The notes: generated by a model from the sequence alone, not told the origin. A DNA stretch of 6,946 nt from Chromatiales bacterium (GCA_027057985.1 JALUTJ010000003.1:1-6946); one strand, 5' to 3'. Numbered from the stretch's first letter, positions 1-6,191 are shown. Made by a program: numbers and translations.

Positions 1-802
1 CACTATAACGCTCACCAATAACACTGGCCCCTTTCATATCAAGATCATCACTAAAGATAACGCCCTGAAAATCCAGACGGGTTCGCAGGATGTCTTTTAA
101 CCAGACTTCAGAGAAACCGGCCGGCAAGGTATCGACATCGGGATAGATAACATGCGCAGGCATCACCGCAGCCATGCCATGATGGATCATGCGCTTAAAG
201 GGCTGAATATCTTCAGCATAGATTTGCCGGTACTCACGCTCATCCACCGGAATGTCAATATGAGAATCAGCTTTCACCGCTCCGTGACCGGGAAAATGTT
301 TACCCGTTGCAGCCATACCCGCATCGTGCATACCCTGCATATAGGCATGGGCCAGCTCGGTAATTATCAGAGTATCACGATGAAAAGCGCGATCACCAAT
401 GACTTCACTCACACCATAGTCGATATCCAGTACCGGAGCAAAACTGAAATCTATGCCAACAGCACGAAGTTCCGAGGCCATCAACCAGCCAGCGGTTTGC
501 GCAAGATAATGCGCCCGTTTCGGATTATGTTCATAAATCTCGCCAAAATGACGTACTGCCGGTAAGGCGGTAAAACCATCACGAAAGCGCTGTACCCGGC
601 CACCTTCATGATCTACTGCAACAAGCAGGCGATTTTCTCTTACTGCATGAATCTGTTTAACCAGCTCTATAAGTTGCTGTACATTATCAAAGTTACGGCT
701 AAAAAGGATGACGCCACCGACTAACGGGTTTTGCAGAATTTCCTTTTCCTCCGGACTCATTTCCGTAGAATCCAGATCCAGCATTATAGGACCAAGTGAC
801 AT
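1..802 (-). CDS. nagZ: Beta-N-acetylhexosaminidase NagZ (3' end cut off by window)
   Basis: Cytoplasmic glycoside hydrolase family 3 enzyme of peptidoglycan recycling. It removes GlcNAc from GlcNAc-1,6-anhydroMurNAc-peptides. I translated it by hand from base 802 to base 2: 267 codons with no internal stop. Diagnostic motifs are AVDHEGGRVQRF (residues 62-73), KHFPGHG (168-174) followed by DSH (179-181, carrying the catalytic-loop histidine), and FSDDLDM, whose aspartates at 252-253 include the family nucleophile. E. coli NagZ has 341 residues, so roughly 75 C-terminal residues lie outside the window. The ATG at 802 has an AGGA at 809-812 with 6-base spacing, and the N-terminus MSLGPIMLDL matches the family start. 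There is no signal peptide, as expected. It is the last visible gene of the operon, 19 bases after the small exported protein and close to a YkuD-family gene that may act in the same pathway. Confidence 0.96.
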   Translation of the reverse strand, partial: MSLGPIMLDLDSTEMSPEEKEILQNPLVGGVILFSRNFDNVQQLIELVKQIHAVRENRLLVAVDHEGGRVQRFRDGFTALPAVRHFGEIYEHNPKRAHYLAQTAGWLMASELRAVGIDFSFAPVLDIDYGVSEVIGDRAFHRDTLIITELAHAYMQGMHDAGMAATGKHFPGHGAVKADSHIDIPVDEREYRQIYAEDIQPFKRMIHHGMAAVMPAHVIYPDVDTLPAGFSEVWLKDILRTRLDFQGVIFSDDLDMKGASVIGERYS

Positions 803-821
803 AATCTATCCTGTTTTATTG

Positions 822-1253
822 TTATATTTTAAAAACATCGAGTATGCGTCGTGTTTTTACATTCATCAGTATTACTCTGTCGGCTACCATTACCCGCAAC
901 ATGCTTACTGGAAGTTCTGACAGCTTTCTGTTTAACTCCAGCGGTAAGGGCATTACCTGGATATCACGTGGAATAACTTCATCCCTGACCAGTCTCGCTT
1001 TCTGCTTGTTACTGATTTTTGTATAAGCCAGCATATCTTCACGAATCACTTTATGTGCTTCACGCTGAAAATAATTACTAATCGTTTTCTTATCCTTACT
1101 GCTGAAACGATCACTGCGGATTTCTTCTTTTTCACCCTTTTCATTTACGACAACATTATCCTGCTGCATATTTTTACGTTTAAAGGTTATTTTGCAACCT
1201 GCCTGCAAAACAAATCCTGCCAGTAAAAATGCTATCAACAAAGTAAGGCGCAT
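822..1253 (-). CDS. Small exported basic protein with RcnB/CigR-like C-terminal domain, possible lipoprotein
   Basis: A 143-residue protein with no assured function. Residues 1-19 form a secretion signal: one Arg, then a hydrophobic stretch. It ends in LQAGC, so Cys20 could be lipidated, but Q at -3 departs from the usual lipobox and cleavage by signal peptidase I is also possible. The mature part is strongly basic (29 Lys/Arg against 17 Asp/Glu overall). Residues 91-143 read like the C-terminal beta-hairpin domain of RcnB- and CigR-type periplasmic proteins: an IPRDIQVMPLP stretch, LSELP, then RVMVADRVILMNVKTRRILD ending in VFKI. This is motif recognition, not a database match. The ATG at 1253 has AGGA at 1261-1264 with 7-base spacing. 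It lies 14 bases after the YkuD gene and 19 before nagZ, so it is co-transcribed. By hand count its GC is about 40%, lower than cysM or rlmD, which suggests a fast-evolving or later-acquired gene. Confidence 0.8.
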   Translation of the reverse strand: MRLTLLIAFLLAGFVLQAGCKITFKRKNMQQDNVVVNEKGEKEEIRSDRFSSKDKKTISNYFQREAHKVIREDMLAYTKISNKQKARLVRDEVIPRDIQVMPLPLELNRKLSELPVSMLRVMVADRVILMNVKTRRILDVFKI

Positions 1254-1267
1254 AATATTATCCTGAT

Positions 1268-1774
1268 TTAAATATGAATATAGACCCGGGTTCCAGCCTC
1301 GATATCATCAAACAGGGTTATAATATCTTTATTGCGCATTTTGATACAACCATGTGATGACGGGGCGGCAAAAGAGTCACTCTCCGGGCAACCGTGTATA
1401 TAGATATAGCGGCGCATGGTATCCACTTCTCCACCCCGGTTTTTACCTTTTTCCAGGCCACTTAGCCACAGAATACGGGTCAGGATCCAGTCACGACCAG
1501 GGTGCTGGCTGGCCAGTTTGTCCGAATATATCTCACCAGTAAATCGTCGCCCCACAAAGACACTGTTCTCATCTGCACCCTGACCAATTCTGGCTCGAAT
1601 CCGATGCCAGCCCAGCGGGGTACATTCGCTACCGTTTTGCTGCCCGGTGCCGTTTTTTGCCGTTGAGACCGCATACGAAACCAGTTCCTGTTCGCCCTGC
1701 ATGAGGCGCAAACGTTGTTCCGACACAGCAACATCGATCCATTTCTCATCTTTAGCAGGGAGCTCGATATTCAT
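1268..1774 (-). CDS. YkuD-domain L,D-transpeptidase/L,D-carboxypeptidase-like protein, no signal peptide
   Basis: A 168-residue single-domain YkuD protein. The catalytic block is complete: His127 in IHGCPES, then SSHGCIKM with His141 and the nucleophile Cys143. The upstream TPLGWHRI motif (52-59) is also typical. The family cleaves or exchanges the L,D bond of tetrapeptide stems. The N-terminus MNIELPAKDEKWIDVAV has no signal peptide or membrane segment, so the enzyme is predicted to stay in the cytoplasm, unlike classical Ldt cross-linking enzymes. A cytoplasmic YkuD L,D-carboxypeptidase (ElsL of Acinetobacter baumannii) is known to act in peptidoglycan recycling, and the shared operon with nagZ fits that role here. 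This is inference. The start overlaps the stop of the CYTH gene by four bases (ATGA), which implies translational coupling, and the ribosome binding site is weak. An upstream start that would add a signal peptide is unlikely because it would have to lie deep inside the CYTH gene. Confidence 0.92.
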   Translation of the reverse strand: MNIELPAKDEKWIDVAVSEQRLRLMQGEQELVSYAVSTAKNGTGQQNGSECTPLGWHRIRARIGQGADENSVFVGRRFTGEIYSDKLASQHPGRDWILTRILWLSGLEKGKNRGGEVDTMRRYIYIHGCPESDSFAAPSSHGCIKMRNKDIITLFDDIEAGTRVYIHI

Positions 1775-2250
1775 GCTTTATCTGCCCAGTCCCGATACGG
1801 ATGCTTAACCAGGTTCACATTATAATAGCGTACATCATCGGATACTTCCCGTCCCAGCCAGGCCGGTTTTTCAAAAGACTCGTTTTCATCGTCCAGTTCA
1901 ATCTCGGCAACAATAAGCCCCTGGTTTTCTCCGCTGAATTCATCGATCTCCCAGGTATGTTTGTCCTGTGCAATCCGGTAGCGTGTTTTTTCAACCAGGG
2001 GCTTTTCGCACAGGGTATCGAGCATTTCCCTGGCCTCGGCAACAGGGATTTCATATTCATATTCCTGCCGGGTAATACTGATGGTAGCCGACTTGATATT
2101 GAGGAAAGCCCGCTCACCCTGAATACGCACCCGCACCGAAGCCAGTCGACTGCCCACCAGATAGCCCTGGCAGTAGGCCATACCAGCATCGGCCTGCTCT
2201 CGCCAGCTATCATTGGCTAATAAAAATTTGCGTTCAATTTCAGTTGCCAT
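1771..2250 (-). CDS. CYTH-domain protein, probable inorganic triphosphatase (TTM family)
   Basis: A 159-residue protein made of one CYTH domain (triphosphate tunnel metalloenzyme). The signature EIERKFL is at residues 4-10. The alternating charged residues that line the tunnel are visible: R40/R42, K53, the E63/E65/E67 run, K88/R90/R92, E101/D103 and E116/E118. The length matches stand-alone bacterial CYTH proteins such as the Nitrosomonas europaea enzyme, a tripolyphosphatase. It is not the longer CYTH-CHAD form. It probably hydrolyses tripolyphosphate or a related triphosphate with a divalent metal in the cytoplasm; the true substrate cannot be read from sequence. The class IV adenylate cyclase activity known in some CYTH proteins is an alternative. 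It starts two bases after the rlmD stop, with a weak GAAGAA ribosome site inside rlmD, and overlaps the following YkuD gene by four bases. It is thus tightly embedded in the operon. Confidence 0.9.
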   Translation of the reverse strand: MATEIERKFLLANDSWREQADAGMAYCQGYLVGSRLASVRVRIQGERAFLNIKSATISITRQEYEYEIPVAEAREMLDTLCEKPLVEKTRYRIAQDKHTWEIDEFSGENQGLIVAEIELDDENESFEKPAWLGREVSDDVRYYNVNLVKHPYRDWADKA

Positions 2251-2252
2251 GG

Positions 2253-3572
2253 CTATTTCTTCGTGAACAGGGCGATAGATTCTACATGCGCGGTATGTGG
2301 AAACATATCCATAACCCCAGCCTTTTCCAGTGTATAACCCATTTCATTGACAAGAGTACCCGCATCACGCGCCAGGGTAGACGGGTTACAGGAAACATAA
2401 ACAATACGAGGAATATCCATCTTTGCAATCAATGGCAGAATTTCTTTTGCCCCGCTACGTGGTGGGTCCAGCAATAGCCTGTTATAGTCAGCTTTTAACC
2501 AGGATGCACCTGAAACATCTTCCATCAGGTTGGCAACATGCAGATCGGTGTTTGTAATATTGTTACGCTGTGCATTCTGCCTGGCGCGGGCAATCAGCTC
2601 GGCATCGCCTTCAACCCCGGTAACCTGGGCTGCGGTTCGTGCCATTGGTAAAGTAAAATTACCCAGGCCACAAAACAGCTCAAGTACATGATCATTTTTA
2701 TCCAGTTCAAGTAACTCCAGTGCCAGTGCCACCATTCGTGGATTGATATCCTGGTTCACCTGGGTAAAGTCGGTGGGTTCAAAGTCGAGCTCAACATTAT
2801 ATTCATCCAGCCGGTAAAACAGGCGCGGGTTTTCCGGGTAGAGTGGCGTAACCGTATCCGGCCCCTTCGGCTGCAGGTAAATGGCAATATCATTCTGTTG
2901 TGCATAGGCGATCAGTTTCTGTTTGTCTTCCTCACTCAGTTCCGCAAGGTTACGGAAAACAAAAGCACTGATATCATCGGTAATGGCAACTTCGATTTGC
3001 GCAATCTTGTCATAGACACTTAAACCACGAATAAGATCTGAAAATTCAGTAAGCCGCAGGCCGGCCGCCGGATGCAATACTTCGCAGCGTGTCAGGTCGG
3101 CAAGATAAGGACTGTTTTTTTCTCGAAAGCCGACAAGGACTTTTTCTTTCTTAAAGACATACTTGACACCGAGACGTGCCTTACGCCGATAAGCCCATGG
3201 TTCCGTGGTTAAAGGTGGTAAAATTTCACTGGCAGAAACCTTGCCAATATGTTCCAGCCCATCGAGTAAAACTTTCTGTTTTTCTGCCAGTTGTTTTTCA
3301 CTATCAAGGTGCATAAAACTGCAACCACCACAAAGCCCGTAATGCTGGCATTCTGGCTCGATACGATCCGGCGAGGCTTCAATCACTTCGATAAGCTGGC
3401 CTTCATCATATTTTCTTTTTTGCGGTCGAAAAGAAAAACGGACACGCTCACCCGGCAAAGTACCACTGACAAAAATCGCTTTACCATCGACCCGACAGAC
3501 ACCCTTGCCATCATGGGTTAAGGATTCAACCACTGCTTCATGTTCCTGCAATGGCTTTTGTTTTCTACGCAT
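2253..3572 (-). CDS. rlmD: 23S rRNA (uracil-1939-C5)-methyltransferase RlmD
   Basis: SAM-dependent RNA methyltransferase of 439 residues, close to the E. coli RlmD (RumA) length, making m5U1939 in 23S rRNA. Domains in order are an N-terminal TRAM domain (about 12-70), a [4Fe-4S] cluster site with Cys75, Cys81, Cys84 and Cys163, and a C-terminal Rossmann methyltransferase. SAM-binding motif VLELFCGLGNFTLP is at 296-309, LLLDPPRSG at 366-374, the catalytic cysteine is Cys395 in YVSCNP, and the general base is probably Glu431 in HVES. The full Cys set and FTQVNQ (269-274) separate it from cluster-free TrmA. The ATG at 3572 has AGGA at 3584-3587, a rather long 11-base spacing. It lies 18 bases after cysM. 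In E. coli and Pseudomonas rlmD is followed by relA; here a CYTH gene follows instead. Confidence 0.96.
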   Translation of the reverse strand: MRRKQKPLQEHEAVVESLTHDGKGVCRVDGKAIFVSGTLPGERVRFSFRPQKRKYDEGQLIEVIEASPDRIEPECQHYGLCGGCSFMHLDSEKQLAEKQKVLLDGLEHIGKVSASEILPPLTTEPWAYRRKARLGVKYVFKKEKVLVGFREKNSPYLADLTRCEVLHPAAGLRLTEFSDLIRGLSVYDKIAQIEVAITDDISAFVFRNLAELSEEDKQKLIAYAQQNDIAIYLQPKGPDTVTPLYPENPRLFYRLDEYNVELDFEPTDFTQVNQDINPRMVALALELLELDKNDHVLELFCGLGNFTLPMARTAAQVTGVEGDAELIARARQNAQRNNITNTDLHVANLMEDVSGASWLKADYNRLLLDPPRSGAKEILPLIAKMDIPRIVYVSCNPSTLARDAGTLVNEMGYTLEKAGVMDMFPHTAHVESIALFTKK

Positions 3573-3590
3573 GGATTCTTTTATCCTGGA

Positions 3591-4508
3591 CTAAGAAGGA
3601 AAGACATTGGTGGAGAGATAACGATCGCCCCGGTCACAGATAATGGAAACAATTACGGCATTCTCTACCTGCTGTGAAAGCCGTAATGCAGCCGCTACCG
3701 CACCACCAGATGAGATACCGCAGAAGATCCCTTCTTCGGTGGCAAGTCTCAGCGTGGTTTGCTCGGCTTCTTCCTGCCCCATGTCGATGGTCATATCGAC
3801 ACGGCTGGCATCAAAAATTTTGGGCAGGTATTCCTCTGGCCAGCGACGAATACCGGGAATAGAAGCCCCTTCTTCCGGCTGAACCCCCACGATCTGGATA
3901 TCCGGGTTCTGTTCCTTGAGATAACGGGATGTTCCCATAATGGTGCCTGTTGTTCCCATGGCACTGACAAAGTGTGTAATCTTACCGTGAGTATCACGCC
4001 AGATTTCAGGCCCTGTGCCTTCATAATGCGCACAGGGATTATCCGGATTGGAAAACTGATCCAGCACCTTGCCCTTGCCTTCGGCCTGCATTTGCAGAGC
4101 AAGATCACGAGCCCCTTCCATACCCTCTTCCTGTGAAACCAGCACCAGCTCGGCGCCATAGCTGCGCATCGAGGCGCGGCGTTCCTGGCTCATATTGTCC
4201 GGCATAATCAGCACCATACGATAACCCTTAATGGCTGCCACCATTGCCAGGGCAATACCGGTATTGCCACTGGTCGCCTCGATCAGGGTATCACCCGGAT
4301 GAATTTCACCACGCGCCTCGGCATGCTGAATCATGCTCAGTGCCGGGCGATCTTTCACCGAACCGGCAGGATTATTACCCTCAAGTTTGACCAGGATGGT
4401 ATTCGAGGTCTCGCCCGGCAGCCTTTGCAGGCGTACCAGCGGTGTGTTACCCACAAAAGATTCGATGGTCGGGTATTCAGTATTCGCCTTAGTCTTGCTA
4501 GAATTCAT
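3591..4508 (-). CDS. cysM: Cysteine synthase B (O-acetylserine sulfhydrylase, CysM type)
   Basis: Cytoplasmic PLP enzyme of 305 residues making cysteine from O-acetylserine and sulfide; CysM types can also use thiosulfate to give S-sulfocysteine. The PLP Schiff-base lysine is Lys52 in GSVKDRPA. The substrate loop TSGNTG is at 79-84, the phosphate-binding GTTGT at 185-189, and GISSGG at 264-269. CysM rather than CysK is indicated by the GIRRWPEEYLP stretch (219-229) and the C-terminal CDRGDRYLST (291-300). It is the first gene of the six-gene minus-strand operon and diverges from the Hpt gene. The ATG at 4508 is preceded by only a weak GAG-type ribosome site, with a GC-rich hairpin about 20 bases further upstream in the leader. 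In Pseudomonas cysM likewise lies beside rlmD, near gacS. Confidence 0.96.
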   Translation of the reverse strand: MNSSKTKANTEYPTIESFVGNTPLVRLQRLPGETSNTILVKLEGNNPAGSVKDRPALSMIQHAEARGEIHPGDTLIEATSGNTGIALAMVAAIKGYRMVLIMPDNMSQERRASMRSYGAELVLVSQEEGMEGARDLALQMQAEGKGKVLDQFSNPDNPCAHYEGTGPEIWRDTHGKITHFVSAMGTTGTIMGTSRYLKEQNPDIQIVGVQPEEGASIPGIRRWPEEYLPKIFDASRVDMTIDMGQEEAEQTTLRLATEEGIFCGISSGGAVAAALRLSQQVENAVIVSIICDRGDRYLSTNVFPS

Positions 4509-4528
4509 TTTAATTACTCGGTCAGCAC

Positions 4529-4542
4529 CCCCGGCAACGGGG
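4529..4542 (-). promoter_or_regulatory. GC-rich hairpin in the cysM leader
   Basis: On the plus strand this reads CCCCG-GCAA-CGGGG, a perfect five-pair all-GC stem with a four-base loop. In the cysM transcript the loop would be TTGC. It ends 20 bases before the cysM start codon, so it would form in the 5' untranslated region just upstream of the ribosome site, if transcription starts in the AT-rich core as expected. No T-run follows in the cysM direction, so it is not an intrinsic terminator there. Its role is unknown: mRNA stability or a protein site are possible. Confidence 0.4.
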
Positions 4543-4610
4543 TAAAACAGTAAAATAATACTTATTTTATAATAATTTAGCTGTAATGTGGATAAAAGCT
4601 TTCTTCAATT

Positions 4611-4639
4611 TGTCACCACTGTCACCTTTAACAGGTAAC
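4611..4639 (+). repeat. Tandem TGTCACC repeats and an imperfect inverted repeat over the Hpt ribosome site
   Basis: TGTCACC occurs exactly at 4611-4617 and 4620-4626, a nine-base period. The second copy is also part of an imperfect inverted repeat: GTCACCT (4621-4627), five-base loop, AGGTAAC (4633-4639), pairing at 6 of 7 positions. The right arm contains AGG at 4633-4635, the only Shine-Dalgarno-like bases before the ATG at 4648 (12-base spacing). It could be an operator, or an RNA hairpin that masks the ribosome site. Short repeats like this can also arise by chance. Confidence 0.35.
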
Positions 4640-4647
4640 CCATATCA

Positions 4648-5013
4648 ATGACAAAAATACTGGATATTTCACAATCGATACAGGCCGCCAACGGTAATGT
4701 TGGTCTGGCACGGGATCTTTTTACCATGTTACTTGAGGATCTGGACAGCCGGCTTGAACTGATTGAAAACAGTTTTCACGATAATGATATGGGAGCGCTG
4801 GAAGAACACGTGCACAAGCTCTACGGTGCCACGGCCTACTGTATTGTGCCAAAGCTACGGGAACATACCGGGGTACTGGAAGACCAGTTACGCAGCAAGA
4901 ACTACAATGAGCTGGAAAACCGGGTACAGGCTGTACTCCATGAAATCAAACAACTCATCGAAAAAGGCCCTGCTCTGGTCGAAGATGACTGGACTGCCTA
5001 CGCATCTTCCTGA
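4648..5013 (+). CDS. Stand-alone Hpt (histidine phosphotransfer) domain protein, BarA/GacS-like
   Basis: A 121-residue protein that is essentially one helical Hpt domain (about 10-105). The phosphorylatable histidine is His56 in HVHKLYGATAY, matching the Hpt consensus HxLKG/HKLxGA. The following CIVPKLREHTGVLEDQL is very like the Hpt at the C-terminus of BarA/GacS hybrid kinases. It should relay phosphate between a hybrid kinase receiver and a response regulator, and lacks kinase or receiver domains of its own. An in-frame TAA at 4636-4638 shows it is not the tail of a longer reading frame, at least locally. It is the only plus-strand gene and lies between cysM-rlmD and acpS, the same neighbourhood that holds gacS (near cysM) in Pseudomonas and barA (beside rlmD) in E. 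coli. It may therefore be the Hpt module left after the kinase split away. The partner kinase and regulator are not in the window. Confidence 0.9.
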   Translation: MTKILDISQSIQAANGNVGLARDLFTMLLEDLDSRLELIENSFHDNDMGALEEHVHKLYGATAYCIVPKLREHTGVLEDQLRSKNYNELENRVQAVLHEIKQLIEKGPALVEDDWTAYASS

Positions 5014-5030
5014 GCAAAATAAAAACAGCT

Positions 5031-5408
5031 TTAACGAACCAGCGTTACAAAAGCCAGTGCATAATCCTTTTCATCCGCCAGACTCAGATGTGCTGCAGTG
5101 ATTTTCTCTTTCTGTATAAAAGCATCCGCCACGCCGCTAAAATAGAGTGATGGACGACCCTGTTCATTATTATCGATGCCAATATGCCGCAGGGAAAGTC
5201 CCTGGCTAAAGCCGGTTCCCATTGCCTTGGCGGTCGCTTCCTTGGCAGCAAAACGCTTGGCTAAAAATGCCGCTTTAGCACCCCGATTTTCAAACTCGAC
5301 GTACTCTTTATCGGTAAGAATACGGCGGGCAAAACGATCACCATACTTATCGAGACTGGTCTGCATCCTTTCAATCTTTACCAGGTCTGTACCAATACCA
5401 AAGATCAT
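5031..5408 (-). CDS. acpS: Holo-[acyl-carrier-protein] synthase AcpS
   Basis: Phosphopantetheinyl transferase of 125 residues that converts apo-ACP to holo-ACP with coenzyme A, required for fatty acid synthesis in the cytoplasm. The two signature motifs are present: GIGTDLVKIERM at the N-terminus with metal-binding Asp8, and FLAKRFAAKEATAKAMGTG with metal-binding Glu57 and Lys61. The C-terminal HLSLADEKDYALAFV (His107, Ser109) is also typical. The length matches E. coli AcpS (126). The ATG at 5408 lies three bases after the pdxJ stop, with no strong ribosome site of its own, so it is probably translated by coupling to pdxJ. Its stop is 17 bases from the convergent Hpt gene's stop. Confidence 0.96.
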   Translation of the reverse strand: MIFGIGTDLVKIERMQTSLDKYGDRFARRILTDKEYVEFENRGAKAAFLAKRFAAKEATAKAMGTGFSQGLSLRHIGIDNNEQGRPSLYFSGVADAFIQKEKITAAHLSLADEKDYALAFVTLVR

Positions 5409-5411
5409 TGT

Positions 5412-6149
5412 CTAGCGTACCGCCTGCATCAGCGCTTTCATTTCCTTCACCGCGGCATCCAGCCCGGTAAAGATACTCTGCGCAATAATAGCGTGGCCAA
5501 TATTGAGTTCACGAATGGCTTTGATAACGGCAATATCCTGCACGTTATGATAATGCAGACCATGCCCGGCATTCACATGCAGGCCGGCCGTGTCCGCAAA
5601 CTCCACTGCTTCAATAATACGCTGGTATTCTTTTTCCCTGTCCCAGGGATTCTCAGCATCGGCAAAATGTCCGGTATGAATCTCGATAACTGGCGCTCCA
5701 CACTCTGCAGCTGCTTCAATCTGTTTTTTATCTGCATCGATAAAAAGTGAAACACGAATATTTCTGTCTGCAAGACGAGAACAGGCTTCTTTCATTTTCA
5801 GCATTTGCCCGGCCACATCCAGTCCACCTTCGGTGGTTAGTTCTTCACGTTTTTCCGGTACCAGGCAGACATCTTCGGGACAGATATTTTCTGCAAATTC
5901 CAGCATTTCATCGGTGACGGCCATCTCCAGGTTCATCCTTGTCTGTAAAACCTGTTTGAATAGTTCGACATCACGTTCCTGTATATGCCGCCGATCTTCA
6001 CGTAGATGCAGGGTGATGGCATCGGCACCGGCCTGCTCGGCAACGAGTGCAGCCTGCACCGGCTCGGGGTAGCGTGTACCGCGTGATTGTCTTAGCGTGG
6101 CAACATGATCGATATTGACACCAAGCAGGATAGCATTGTGATTATTCAT
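5412..6149 (-). CDS. pdxJ: Pyridoxine 5'-phosphate synthase PdxJ
   Basis: TIM-barrel enzyme that condenses 1-deoxyxylulose 5-phosphate with 3-amino-2-oxopropyl phosphate to make pyridoxine 5'-phosphate, the last ring-closing step of DXP-dependent vitamin B6 synthesis. With the ATG at 6149 it has 245 residues (E. coli 243). Motifs: [17 protein letters not shown] near the N-terminus, HLREDRRHI with catalytic His48, RMNLEMAVT with Glu75, FIDAD (136-140), EIHTG (156-160), and VNAGHGL with His196. These three catalytic residues are at a constant offset of three from E. coli His45, Glu72 and His193. A GTG at 6164 in the same frame would add five residues, but it has no ribosome site, so ATG 6149 is preferred. 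It is followed at three bases by acpS, the standard pairing in gammaproteobacteria. PLP made by this pathway is also the cofactor of CysM nearby. Confidence 0.96.
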   Translation of the reverse strand: MNNHNAILLGVNIDHVATLRQSRGTRYPEPVQAALVAEQAGADAITLHLREDRRHIQERDVELFKQVLQTRMNLEMAVTDEMLEFAENICPEDVCLVPEKREELTTEGGLDVAGQMLKMKEACSRLADRNIRVSLFIDADKKQIEAAAECGAPVIEIHTGHFADAENPWDREKEYQRIIEAVEFADTAGLHVNAGHGLHYHNVQDIAVIKAIRELNIGHAIIAQSIFTGLDAAVKEMKALMQAVR

Positions 6150-6191
6150 TACATTATCTTTCACTTTTAAATTTAAATTGCTGTTACAGAA

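Larger units (their letters stand above)
4509..4647. promoter_or_regulatory. AT-rich divergent promoter region between cysM and the Hpt gene
   Basis: This 139-base region separates two divergent start codons, so it should hold both promoters. A perfect TATAAT lies at 4568-4573 on the plus strand in an AT-rich core (about 4550-4580), but no good -35 box stands 16-18 bases upstream. On the minus strand TATTAT (4560-4555) and TATAAA (4571-4566) are possible -10 elements, also without clear -35 partners. The region also contains a GC hairpin on the cysM side and repeats on the Hpt side, listed separately. Exact transcription starts cannot be fixed. Confidence 0.5.

Noticed and set aside
152..565. 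Plus-strand open frame of 137 codons inside nagZ
   Set aside because: It lies fully antisense to an intact, motif-rich nagZ frame and its translation resembles no family I know.
1801..2220. Plus-strand open frame of 139 codons opposite the CYTH gene
   Set aside because: Antisense shadow of a well-supported gene; no separate ribosome site or recognisable motif.
3759..4136. Plus-strand open frame of 125 codons opposite cysM
   Set aside because: Antisense to cysM, whose PLP motifs and frame are complete; no family resemblance.
5032..5047. Possible intrinsic terminator after acpS (TAACG/CGTTA stem)
   Set aside because: Only five mostly AT pairs, overlapping the stop codon, with the T-run starting six bases after the stem; too weak to list as a terminator.
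4763..5101. Plus-strand frame of 112 codons overlapping the Hpt gene and the end of acpS
   Set aside because: It is the +1 shadow of the Hpt frame running into acpS; the Hpt frame has the conserved His motif and this one has nothing recognisable.
6150..6191. AT-rich recO-pdxJ gap with an AAATTTAAATT stretch as a possible promoter or operator
   Set aside because: No paired -35/-10 boxes and no strong dyad beyond simple AT repetition.
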